64,000 nucleotides of DNA from Pycnococcus provasolii (Eukaryota; Chlorophyta; Pseudoscourfieldiophyceae; Pseudoscourfieldiales), in NCBI GenBank assembly GCA_049487715.1, contig CP150547.1, positions 806,001-870,000 on the forward strand. The letters run 5' to 3'. The position numbers and the translations under genes were made by a program. Below, in pieces: positions 8,590-16,944 of this stretch (position 1 is its first letter; each line of letters starts with the position of its first letter). The notes under the pieces are model-generated. The model worked only from the letters and a program-made list of their open reading frames with translations, made no database searches and was not told the origin of the DNA.

Positions 8590-10317
8590 CTACTTTCTGG
8601 CTTGGCGCAAACGCGCACGCAGCACAGGCACGGTGCCGCTCGCGTCTATGCCACGTTCCGTGCACTCCGCCACGAGCTCGGCTTTACGCATGCGACTTAG
8701 CGCCGGAAGGCCCGACTTCTTCGTGTCCTGCATCTTCCGCGTCTCTGCCTCCGCCTCCTCGATCACCGCCTCCATGGATGCGTTCGTGTCCGTCGACGAT
8801 GCCGCAGCCTCCACTTGCCTCCTAGTCTCTTCCATCTCGCGTTGCGCCACCTCAGCCTGATGCTCGAGGTCATCCAGCTGCTTCGCAAGGTTCTCAGCCC
8901 GCGCCTCCGCCGCGACGGCACGACTGAGTGCCGCCGCCGCCTCGCTCTGCGCCTCCGACGCCGTCCTTGACGCTGCAGTCTCAGCCTCCTCGAGACGCGC
9001 CAGCTCCGTTGCGTTCAACTCCGCCTTCGTCGCCAAATCATCTACAGATTCCTCCGCTTGCATCAGCTTCCCCTCCGCCTCCACGGCGCTCGCATTGAGC
9101 TGCTCAAGCTCTTCTCGCATGCGCGTCGTGTCCTGATTCGCAGCCTCCGCCGCACGCAATTTGTCCGTCAGAGACGCGATCTCCGACGCCGCTTCATCAG
9201 CCTGCCGCTCGAGTCGATCTTGGTACATTCGCACAGAATCCAAATTTGCTTGCGCCGACGTGAGACGTTTCTGTAGCGAGTCGAATTCAACGCGCAGCGA
9301 GATCGCCTCGCTCTTTCTCAACCGCACTTCCGTCTCGCGCTGGCGCAGAGTTCCCTGTGCGTCTGCCGCTTCTCTGTCCGCCTCCTCGAGCGCCTCCTCC
9401 AGACTTTCAACACGACGAGTCAGAAGCCGGCAGTCGATGAGAGCCACTTCTAGTCGCTTGACATAGTTGGTCGCGAGCTTGCCTGCCAGCCGAGGTGCAT
9501 CCGTGATAAGCCGCGCACCACCATCCGCGAGTTCCGTCTCCTCCTCGATGATGGCGAGCGTTTCCGCGGTAAGCTCGGTTTGCAGCGCCGCTCGCTCCGT
9601 GGACACGAGCGCAGTGCTCTCGCTGGCATCGTCGTCGTCGTCGCTGAGCTTTCCGGCGTTGCGAGCGGTGGCGTCAGCTGTCGCATTTGTTAGTATCCAA
9701 GAGGAAACTTTTTGCCGCCCCTCGTCTGTGCCAAAGACGTTCGCAAGGCTCACGCCTGCCGCTCCAAGTCCCACGATGAGCGCGGTCACCACCAAAACGT
9801 CCCCGCCAGGCAGTGAACTCGCAGCCTTCTTCGCCGCGGAGGCGATGCCGAATGCGACGCCGATGCCCGCGCCAGCACCGACGTATCCAATGACACCAAT
9901 CGTTCCCGTTGTGATTTTCTCCGGCAGGCTATTGCTGCCGTCGTTCGTGCTGCTGTAATCAGAGCCTGAGCCGGGTGTATCTTCCAACGCCTCTTCGGCA
10001 GTCGCAATCGCCTCCGTGACGTCTTCGTCAAGCGTCACCTTCTCGCCCTGCTCCGCCTCTGCGGTGGCTGCTGCATCCGCCTCGGCAATTGCCGCAGCGA
10101 CAAGGTCGTGATCCACGGCTTCCCCAAGATCCACGGCACTTTCATCCACCGGGAGGTCACTGAGGAGGTCCGAGTCCGAGTCTGTCGCACGAAGAGGCAA
10201 CAAGGAAGAGGCACGAGGAAGTTTAAGCTCACCACGGCTTTCAACACGGGAATGAGCACGAGCACGAGAGGGAAGTCGGGGTGACGCCACGAATCGATCA
10301 CCACGGAGCGACAACAA
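8590..10317 (-). CDS. Plastid-targeted membrane-anchored coiled-coil protein with C-terminal SAP-like motif
   Basis: About 575 residues are open in this frame. The N-terminus is Ser/Arg-rich and acid-free up to LLPLRATDSD, a transit-peptide-like junction. Two hydrophobic stretches follow, near residues 138-162 (TIGVIGYVGAGAGIGVAFGI) and 174-196 (VLVVTALIVGLGAAGVSLAN). Residues 265-520 are coiled coil. Residues about 535-575 (nt 8593-8715) fit a SAP motif: MRKAELVAECTERGID, then SGTVPVLRARL. This order, leader then membrane segment then coil then DNA-binding end, resembles the plant nucleoid-tethering protein MFP1 in layout; homology is not claimed. A TGA at 10329-10327 lies upstream with no ATG after it. 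An ATG at 10482 is in the same frame but is cut off by that TGA, so a small 5' intron is likely and the exact start is unresolved. It is the tandem paralogue of the giant gene at 1-7945. Confidence 0.8.
   Translation of the reverse strand: MLSLRGDRFVASPRLPSRARAHSRVESRGELKLPRASSLLPLRATDSDSDLLSDLPVDESAVDLGEAVDHDLVAAAIAEADAAATAEAEQGEKVTLDEDVTEAIATAEEALEDTPGSGSDYSSTNDGSNSLPEKITTGTIGVIGYVGAGAGIGVAFGIASAAKKAASSLPGGDVLVVTALIVGLGAAGVSLANVFGTDEGRQKVSSWILTNATADATARNAGKLSDDDDDASESTALVSTERAALQTELTAETLAIIEEETELADGGARLITDAPRLAGKLATNYVKRLEVALIDCRLLTRRVESLEEALEEADREAADAQGTLRQRETEVRLRKSEAISLRVEFDSLQKRLTSAQANLDSVRMYQDRLERQADEAASEIASLTDKLRAAEAANQDTTRMREELEQLNASAVEAEGKLMQAEESVDDLATKAELNATELARLEEAETAASRTASEAQSEAAAALSRAVAAEARAENLAKQLDDLEHQAEVAQREMEETRRQVEAAASSTDTNASMEAVIEEAEAETRKMQDTKKSGLPALSRMRKAELVAECTERGIDASGTVPVLRARLRQARK
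8593..8715 (-). other. SAP-like motif region
   Basis: The last 41 residues of the coiled-coil protein have the two-helix SAP pattern: a basic first helix (RMRKAELVAECTERGID), a linker with a conserved Gly (ASGT) and a second helix (VPVLRARLRQA). SAP motifs bind AT-rich or scaffold DNA in many nuclear and plastid proteins. The call rests on pattern only. Confidence 0.6.
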
Positions 10318-10591
10318 GCGGGGGCATCACAAGCTTTTGGTTTTGATGGAGTGCGCCGGGAGTTCCGTTCCCCTCCGACGCGGAGGCGGGAGGCGCAGAA
10401 CGGCGAGGGCCAGGAGGAGGGAGGAGGGAGATACCGGCGCGGGAAGGGAGTGTTGGTAAAATCCAAATCGGGGATCCACCATTAAGCCACTTTCCTATGA
10501 GGGACCGGGAACATTTTCACGCCCAGAGTTATTTATACTACTTTTCACTTGTTGTTGTTATGTTACTTTTTTCACTTCCACTGCTGGCACT

Positions 10592-13500
10592 TCACGACCC
10601 AAACAGCTTCGCGAACGGAGAGCCGGGTGGGATCAGACCAAGCACGGACGACGAAGCACTTGAGCCGACGCCTCGCGAGAACGACTTGCGTGCACGCCGA
10701 TCTTCGTCGGGCGTGAACTGAAGCAGCGTTGAAAGCACGTCGAGAAGACGCTGCACTTCGCCAGTCTCGTAGCCCTTGATCACCACGTTCTTCAGGTACA
10801 ACAGGTCAACGCCATCGCGCGTGCGAGGCACATTCGCGCGCCGAACGTCGTTCAGCTCCGTCTTGAGAACCTCCTTCGCCTGCTCGTTAAGCTCGTTGAT
10901 GCGCTCCGAGTCGCGAAGCGCAATCAAAAGAGCCTCGTTGCGGCGCTTCTCAGCCGTTAGCAACAACGCCGAGTCTGCGTCGTCGCCAGACTCGCCCTCA
11001 GTCGCCGGTGCGGGCGTTCGCGGCGACGATCCGTCCACAACACCAGCGGCGGCGGTGCCTGGAGGTGGCGGCGTCGAGGGAGTTGATGGTGTCGCGACCG
11101 ATGCCGCCGCAGCAGCAGCAGCGCTTCCTGTGCCCGCAAGGTCTGAGGAGCTGCCGCTCAAGCTCTGCAAGTTCTGAAGCGATCGTGCGTGCGCGAGCTC
11201 GGTTTCTTTCTCCTCCAGGAGCGCTCGGCTGCGCGAGCGCAAACGATCCAACTCCTCCGTGCGCGCCTCGAGCTCGGCGCGCACAGCGCTGAGCGCCGTC
11301 GCCAGCTCCTCGGCACGGCTCGCCGCTGACTCATCCACGGAAGACTCGAGCTCGTCCGCACGGCTTCGCTGCGTCCGCGCCTCGTCATTTGCAGCTGAAA
11401 GCTCAGCCTCCTTCTTTTCAAACTCCTCGCGCCAGTGCTTTTCCGCCACGCGCAGACGTTCCCCGAGCGTCTCCACGCTGGCTCCAGCCTCCGCCGCCTC
11501 GCGAGCGATGCGATCTTCACGCTCCTGCGCAGCCATTGTCGATGCCTCCAATCCGTCCACCTTCGAGCGGGACGACATGAGCTGCTCCTCGAGCTCCAGC
11601 ACCATGCCCTTTGCGCTTTCCGGCCAGTGCTCTCGCGCCTCTCGCTTGGCCTCCCACTCGACTGCCGCAGCTTGCAGGTTCGCAGCCTCTCTCGCGGTTC
11701 GCGCGCACTCCGCACGAGCAGCGGCAAGCGCATCCTGCAGCGCGAGGCGCTCCTCCGACATCGACTCGCTGTCGCGGCGGGCGCTCGACGCAGCTCCCTC
11801 TGCCGTGGACAGCTGGCGCTTGAGCTCCGCAACCTCCGCCTCGCGGCTGGCGAGAGCGGCAGCCGTGACGTTGAGCCGTTCGGCGGACGCGGACGCAGCG
11901 TCGAGCTCCCCACGCATGCTAGTGAGCTCGGCCACCGACCTTTGCCTCTCTGCGCGTACTTCCTCGAGGCTTGCGATTGCATCGCGCGCTCGCGCCTTCT
12001 CGCTCTCGAGCGCCTTTTCGAGCGGCGCCACCTTCTTGTGCAGGCTGTCGCGCTCGCGCTCAAGCTTTGCGACGCGCTGGCGCTCCTCCTCCAGGGTAAT
12101 CCTCTCCTTCTCAAGGCTAGCCTCGGCTGACTCGGCGCGCTTCTCAAGCGCAGTCACGCCACCCTTGATCTCCTTCAGCTTTTCCACGCGGCGCGTCTCA
12201 GCATGCTCGAGCTCGGCGCGCGCCGAAACCAGCTCGGAATTTGCAGCATCCAGCGAGCGTTCCGCCTCACTCTTTGCCGCCACCAGCGACCTGTGCTCTT
12301 CGTACGTTCCGTCGAGCTCAGCCTCAAGCTCGCTGATGCGATTTTGGCTCTCTCGCATGCTCTCCTCCATGCGCTTCGAGGCGCGGCTCTGGCTCTCGAG
12401 GCGCGCATGTGCCTCGTCGAGTGACACGCGCGCGACGCTGAGGTCGCGCTTACACGCGGTGAGCTCCCGCGAGAGGCGGTCTCGCTCCGTGGAGAGCAGG
12501 GCAATGGCGTCGGAATCGGTGGAGGACGCCGCCGTCGGCCGTGCCGATGCCGCCTTTGCCGCAGCCTGCTGAGCCTGCTGCGCCTCCGCGCGGCACCGCG
12601 CCGCCGCCGTTGATACATCTCGCGTCGCCTCGACAATTCCGGCGGCTGCTCGCGACGTGGCGGATGCCGCTTCGGCAAGCTGTGTTTCTTCGGTTCGCAT
12701 GCGCGACGTGGCGGCAGTGGCTGCATCCTGTGCATCGGCAAAGGAATTCAGAAGTGCGGTGATATTCGAAACCAGCTCCGTGGATACGGCTGGCGTGGGC
12801 GCGGTTGACGCCGACGACGACGTTGCGGCTGACAACGCAGCCGCCTCCGCCGCCTCCCGATTTTCTTTCGCCTCCTTGCGTGCCGTCGCAAGTTCGCGCT
12901 TGAGGCGCACGTTTTCCGCCTTGCTTGCTCGCAGGTCCCTTTCCGTCTTCTCCACCTTCTCCGCCGACGGCGCGGCTGGCGAGGCGCCGAGCGTCATTCC
13001 GCCGCCGCGTGTTGGCGTTGGCGTCGACGGCGTTCCCCCAGCAGCGTTGGCGTTGTTGAGCTTTCTCGTGAGGTCTGCCACCTCTTCTTTCAGCGCGTCC
13101 ACCTCCTCCTCCTTTTCCCCGAGCGTCCACTCGAGTGCATCCACCTGCTTCTGCAAGCCGCCCGTTCCGCCCGCGCTACCCTTCACCTCCATCCTGAGCC
13201 TTTCGATTTCGCTCCTCGCGGCGATGAGCATTGCCCTGTTGACTGCGTCGTCTGCGCGTCTGATCACCTCCGCCTTTTTGTCGGGCAGGAGTTTGTTGAG
13301 CGCCGCGTCGTCGATTCCCGCTCTTTGCTGTAGGATATTCTTGAGCGCCCTATTTTCCGCGAGGACGTCTTGCCTCTCTTCTGCGTGCCTGGTCGCGAGT
13401 TCCGCCAGGTCGTTGTTGTCGAACCACCTGAGTTTCTTCGCGGATTCTATGGGCAGCTTGATGACCGCCTGCGACGCCGCTGCCGCTGCCGCTGATGCTG

Positions 13501-13682
13501 CCGCTGCCGCTGCCGGAGGAGTGGAAGGAGTGGAAGGAGGACGACCATGACCACCACCCCCACCACCACCACCAATCGATCCCAAAGATGATACACCAAG
13601 GCCATGAGGCCACTGCGCCTGCACCACCTGAGGATGCACCAGGCGAGATGATTTTCTTGAACCTCTCACCCAGCCCGCGCAT
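10592..13682 (-). CDS. Golgin with C-terminal GRIP domain
   Basis: About 1000 residues of Ala/Glu/Arg/Leu coiled coil end in a GRIP domain. Its core reads DLLYLKNVVIKGYETGEVQR then LLDVLSTLLQFTPDE, with the Tyr and hydrophobic positions GRIP domains use to bind Arl1 GTPase on trans-Golgi membranes. The protein should act as a vesicle tether at the trans-Golgi. The N-terminal part is Gly- and Ala-rich low complexity, then SQAVIKLPIESAKKLRWF. The 5' end is unresolved. The main frame has no ATG before about residue 140 (13669 is a GTG). The nearest good ATG, at 13682, opens MRGLGERFKKIISPGASS in another frame, and a donor-like GTAAGT lies just upstream of it. A small intron or an indel in the GGT tract must join the frames. 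The gene lies upstream of the coiled-coil pair on the same strand. Confidence 0.85.
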
Positions 13683-14032
13683 GGTACTTACCAGGTATGG
13701 CAGAAACGCAGAATGAAAATAAAGTTGAAGAGGCAGCTCCGGCAATCTGCATGACGAGGGAGAAAAACCCGGAGGGAGGGAGGGAGGGAGGGGCAGGGGA
13801 GACCATACGCACTGGCTCGTGGAACCGGGGATACACAATTGGATGAAGGAATATGGGTAAGGCTGGGGGAGGATGGATCCAGGATCGGCCACCGGTACGA
13901 TTTCGATTTCCATGTGACATTTATTGTACATGTCTCCATCTATGTTACAAGACCTTGTAAGGCTCGAGACTGTCGGCTGTACTGTCTGTCTTAAGAATCT
14001 TAAGAATGCTGTAATATGCCCTTGCTCATACG
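13683..14032. other. Intergenic/5' region with a G-quadruplex-type run
   Basis: This separates the golgin 5' end from the JmjC gene 3' end. At 13774-13799 the plus strand carries five or more G-triplets separated by single A residues and ends in a G4 run, a standard G-quadruplex pattern. On the golgin transcript it would be the C-rich strand. Open frames here are short and not recognisable. Confidence 0.6.
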
Positions 14033-15358
14033 TCAATACGTTTTTGACGTTTTCGACGACGTTTTTCTTCGTGATGGCGTTTCCTTGAGGCGTTCCAACA
14101 GCCACTTTGTCAAGTCACGCACACAAGCCTGCAACGTATGGTCCCAGTGCATAGGACCTGTGCACTTCGGGTGCTGGTTGGCCCAGAAATTTACCGCGAT
14201 CGTTAGACCACTTGTCGTGACCCTGTGGAAGAAGTATGCAGGCAAAAACAACGCTTCGCCAGCGGCGACGTCGCACAAACCGTGGTTCGCACGATTGTAC
14301 CACATTGTCGCGTTGTCATCTTTGCCAGAGAGTGCAAGATCGGCATACGACGCGAAATTGCCAATGGGCCGACGTTGGCGCCCGAAACTCGTCGTCGGTT
14401 TGCCATGATCCTCTACCGTACCAACGACGCCGTCTCGATGAAGGAAGAAGGCGTCATTCGGGCTGTGGATGTGAAAACTCTTGTGCCCACTCAGCACGAC
14501 GAAGAGGTTGTGAAATGCGTCGAAATGCGTTCCCGATATGCTCGGCACGCGAGGATTTCCCATCCACAGCGTGGACGCAAATTCTTCGCGCGATATGCTT
14601 CCGTCGCCATTCACCTCGCACCCTTCGTCAATCTTCTGCAGTGCCTCCTGCATGAATGGTGGAAAGTCAAAGTCGTCCTTCAACGCACTGAGCGGCGGAT
14701 GCTGATACCAAGCACCTGTGAGTTTCGCCTGCTTGCCTTGAATACCCAGATAGAGTGCTCCACCTGTTGAATTCGACGGATCCAAGTCACGTACGAAGTC
14801 ACCAAAACTCTGGGAAAAGAAGCGCTTGCGTACAGCTCTTGACAACGACCACGTCTCCCCTCCGAACGGCGCGCGCTTCGACATCACCACGGCATCTGCG
14901 CCGACGGTCTGTTCCAGATATGCGAGGTCTGGCTGGCGCGCGTCGTCTGCTTTCATCCACTTGCGCCACCTGAACCCGTTGCTGGCATCGAAGAGCGCGT
15001 CGCCAAGCTGCAGAATCACAGGCTCGCGTCTTTCGACGTGCTGCTCGAACGTGCGACGCACGTCAGCTTGCATGCCACCTCTGGCGTCCAGGCGCGTGCA
15101 CTTGAAGTCGCGAGGAAGGTGAAAGAACTTGTAGGCATCCCCCTTCAGTCTAGTCGTCGTTGACGACCGCTCGTCTTGCTTATCGACCCAGAAGATGACC
15201 AGCAGGATGACGAGGAGCATGGTGAGAACGGACACGATGTTACGCCAACGCATCGAGATGCCACCACCACCACCACCACCACCACCACCACCATTATGGG
15301 AGGAGGATGGTGAGGCACCTTGCACCACCATCTTCTTGAACCTCTCAAGCACGCGCAT
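14033..15358 (-). CDS. Type II membrane JmjC/cupin-8 dioxygenase with EF-hand insert
   Basis: 441 residues from the ATG at 15358; the in-frame codon further upstream at 15406 is a GTG. A short basic N-terminal tail (MRVLERFKKMVVQGAS) and a Gly run lead to one transmembrane helix near residues 41-58 (IVSVLTMLLVILLVIFWV). The remainder would be lumenal. The JmjC-type core shows SGTHFDAFHN, giving His278 and Asp280, and a distal His378 in FLPAYFFHRV, the expected Fe(II) ligands. Just before the HxD motif an EF-hand-like loop (residues 248-259, VNGDGSISREE) is inserted, suggesting calcium control. Such enzymes hydroxylate protein side chains using 2-oxoglutarate; the substrate here is unknown. 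Membrane position suggests ER or Golgi. The N-terminal tail resembles the one at the start of the neighbouring golgin. Confidence 0.8.
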   Translation of the reverse strand: MRVLERFKKMVVQGASPSSSHNGGGGGGGGGGGISMRWRNIVSVLTMLLVILLVIFWVDKQDERSSTTTRLKGDAYKFFHLPRDFKCTRLDARGGMQADVRRTFEQHVERREPVILQLGDALFDASNGFRWRKWMKADDARQPDLAYLEQTVGADAVVMSKRAPFGGETWSLSRAVRKRFFSQSFGDFVRDLDPSNSTGGALYLGIQGKQAKLTGAWYQHPPLSALKDDFDFPPFMQEALQKIDEGCEVNGDGSISREEFASTLWMGNPRVPSISGTHFDAFHNLFVVLSGHKSFHIHSPNDAFFLHRDGVVGTVEDHGKPTTSFGRQRRPIGNFASYADLALSGKDDNATMWYNRANHGLCDVAAGEALFLPAYFFHRVTTSGLTIAVNFWANQHPKCTGPMHWDHTLQACVRDLTKWLLERLKETPSRRKTSSKTSKTY

Positions 15359-15556
15359 GTCAATCTCGCTCCACCAGGGATACGTATACACGATGGAACG
15401 ATTCACCTTACGATAGTTCTTATTTTTCTTCTTCTTCCAGTTCGGGGTTTATCGTTCGGGGTTGGCGTTGCCACCTCCTCCTCCAGGTTCCTCCTCCCAC
15501 TTCAGTACCTCCCATTGACCTCTCCCATGGCGGCTTGGTGAGTTGGTGATGGCCCA

Positions 15557-16852
15557 ATGTTCATGTTCCCTTCTTCCGAATGGTGTCTTCCATCACGCTT
15601 GTTGGTGTATTCCTTGCTTGCATGTTTCCTTTCTTTCTTCACTTCAGGAGGAGTAGTTGGGGGGTCTCTGCCTTCAGGAGTTGGGTCCGTTGGCTTGGGG
15701 GACATGGTCACGCATGTGTGTCCGTTCTGGCGACATACAGGTAATATGTCAACTCCGCAGTACCTCGTCTACCCGAGGCAGTACGTCGCGTACTACCTCC
15801 CGCCGTCAGAAGCACCCATCCTTGACGGAAACTTAAACGACGTCGCGTGGCAACAAGTGCCATTCACAGAACCGTTCGTCGATATCGCCAATCATGTCAA
15901 ACCACGCTTTGAAACGCGCGCAAAAATAAGATGGACGGACGATGCGTTGTACGTCGCCGCGCAGCTCGAGGAACCGGACGTGTGGGCGAACGTCACGAAG
16001 CACGACGACGTAATTTTTCATGATAACGACTTCGAGGTGTTCGTAGACATCAGCGGCTCGAACGCGTACTACAAGGAGACGGAAGTCAACGCGCTCGGTG
16101 TCACGTGGGACCTCTCGCTGAACAAGCCATACGGCGACGGCGGCGGAGAGAACAGCTCGAGGACGCTCGGTGCGCACGGCTTCGACATGGCAAACATGGT
16201 GCCTCCGCTCATGGCACGTGCGCGCGTGCGCGGTCCCATCAACGACCCGGCAGTACGCAACGGTGGCTGGAGCGTCGAGCTCAGACTGCCTTTCGTCGGT
16301 TTGAAACTAAACAACACGGTGCAAAATTACACGCCGAGGCCCGGTGAGTTCTGGCGCATCAACTTTAGCCGCGTGGAGTGGCACGTCATGAATCGTGGTG
16401 GACGCTACGTGAAGGACCCAGCGTATCCGCATGAGGACAACTGGGTGTGGTCGCGGCAGGGTGAAGTGCAAATGCACCTTCCAGAACGTTGGGGCATACT
16501 CCAACTCGCGGCGGGTACTGTGAATGCGACGAGCGTGGCGATGTTGCCGTCATGGAACGAGCGTGCGGTAGCGATGACGATCTACTATGCGCAGCACGCA
16601 GTGCTCGCAAAGTTCGGGAGATTCACGAATAGCGTCAAGCTCTTAGCGGAGTACGCGCCGCCGAGAACGCTTGACGGAAGCTGCACGGGTGCGGTGAGCG
16701 TCTCGTTGGTTGATGGCGCCGCGGACTTTTGCGCACGCGTCCCGAGCCTCGACGGAACACGCGAGGCGTGCGTGCGCGGCGACCGAAGGCTAAGCGTTGT
16801 GAGCAACAACGAAGGTGCGTGCAACTGCTTTTCCTACGATAGAAACATGTAA
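15557..16852 (+). CDS. Secreted CBM9-like carbohydrate-binding protein
   Basis: 431 residues. The N-terminus has a hydrophobic segment (LLVYSLLACFLSFF) that could be a signal peptide if translation starts at 15557; the next good Met is at 15748 (MSTPQYLVYPRQ). The body matches the carbohydrate-binding-module-9-like fold: APILDGNLNDVAWQQVPFTE, then KIRWTDDALYVAAQLEEPDV, DNDFEVFVDISGSNAYYKE and GWSVELRLPF. Members in bacteria and algae are secreted or surface proteins acting on polysaccharide. Several NxS/T sites are present, consistent with the secretory route. The C-terminal 110 residues with paired Cys are not recognised. The gene is divergent from the JmjC gene, about 200 bp apart. The stop codon lies inside a TGTAA, the usual green-algal polyadenylation word. 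Confidence 0.75.
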   Translation: MFMFPSSEWCLPSRLLVYSLLACFLSFFTSGGVVGGSLPSGVGSVGLGDMVTHVCPFWRHTGNMSTPQYLVYPRQYVAYYLPPSEAPILDGNLNDVAWQQVPFTEPFVDIANHVKPRFETRAKIRWTDDALYVAAQLEEPDVWANVTKHDDVIFHDNDFEVFVDISGSNAYYKETEVNALGVTWDLSLNKPYGDGGGENSSRTLGAHGFDMANMVPPLMARARVRGPINDPAVRNGGWSVELRLPFVGLKLNNTVQNYTPRPGEFWRINFSRVEWHVMNRGGRYVKDPAYPHEDNWVWSRQGEVQMHLPERWGILQLAAGTVNATSVAMLPSWNERAVAMTIYYAQHAVLAKFGRFTNSVKLLAEYAPPRTLDGSCTGAVSVSLVDGAADFCARVPSLDGTREACVRGDRRLSVVSNNEGACNCFSYDRNM

Positions 16853-16944
16853 ATTGTAAAGCAATCCACATGTAAAATAGACTACCATTTGTACCGTACC
16901 ATTCACAAGGAGGAGACAATGTGATAAGAAGAGAATGGATTACA

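Noticed and set aside
8226-8618. 130-residue minus-strand frame with a plausible hydrophilic segment
   Set aside because: Lies in the 3' region of the SAP-motif gene, spans the 13-bp minisatellite, starts from a non-ATG codon and matches no family. Mentioned under the intergenic entry only.
11259-12572. Plus-strand frame of 437 residues
   Set aside because: Antisense of the golgin coiled coil, with the same Ser/Ala/Arg-rich shadow composition.
13350-14105. 251-residue frame covering the golgin 5' region, with a Trp run
   Set aside because: The Trp run comes from reading a GGT repeat out of frame. Only the MRGLGERFKK peptide within it is considered possibly translated.
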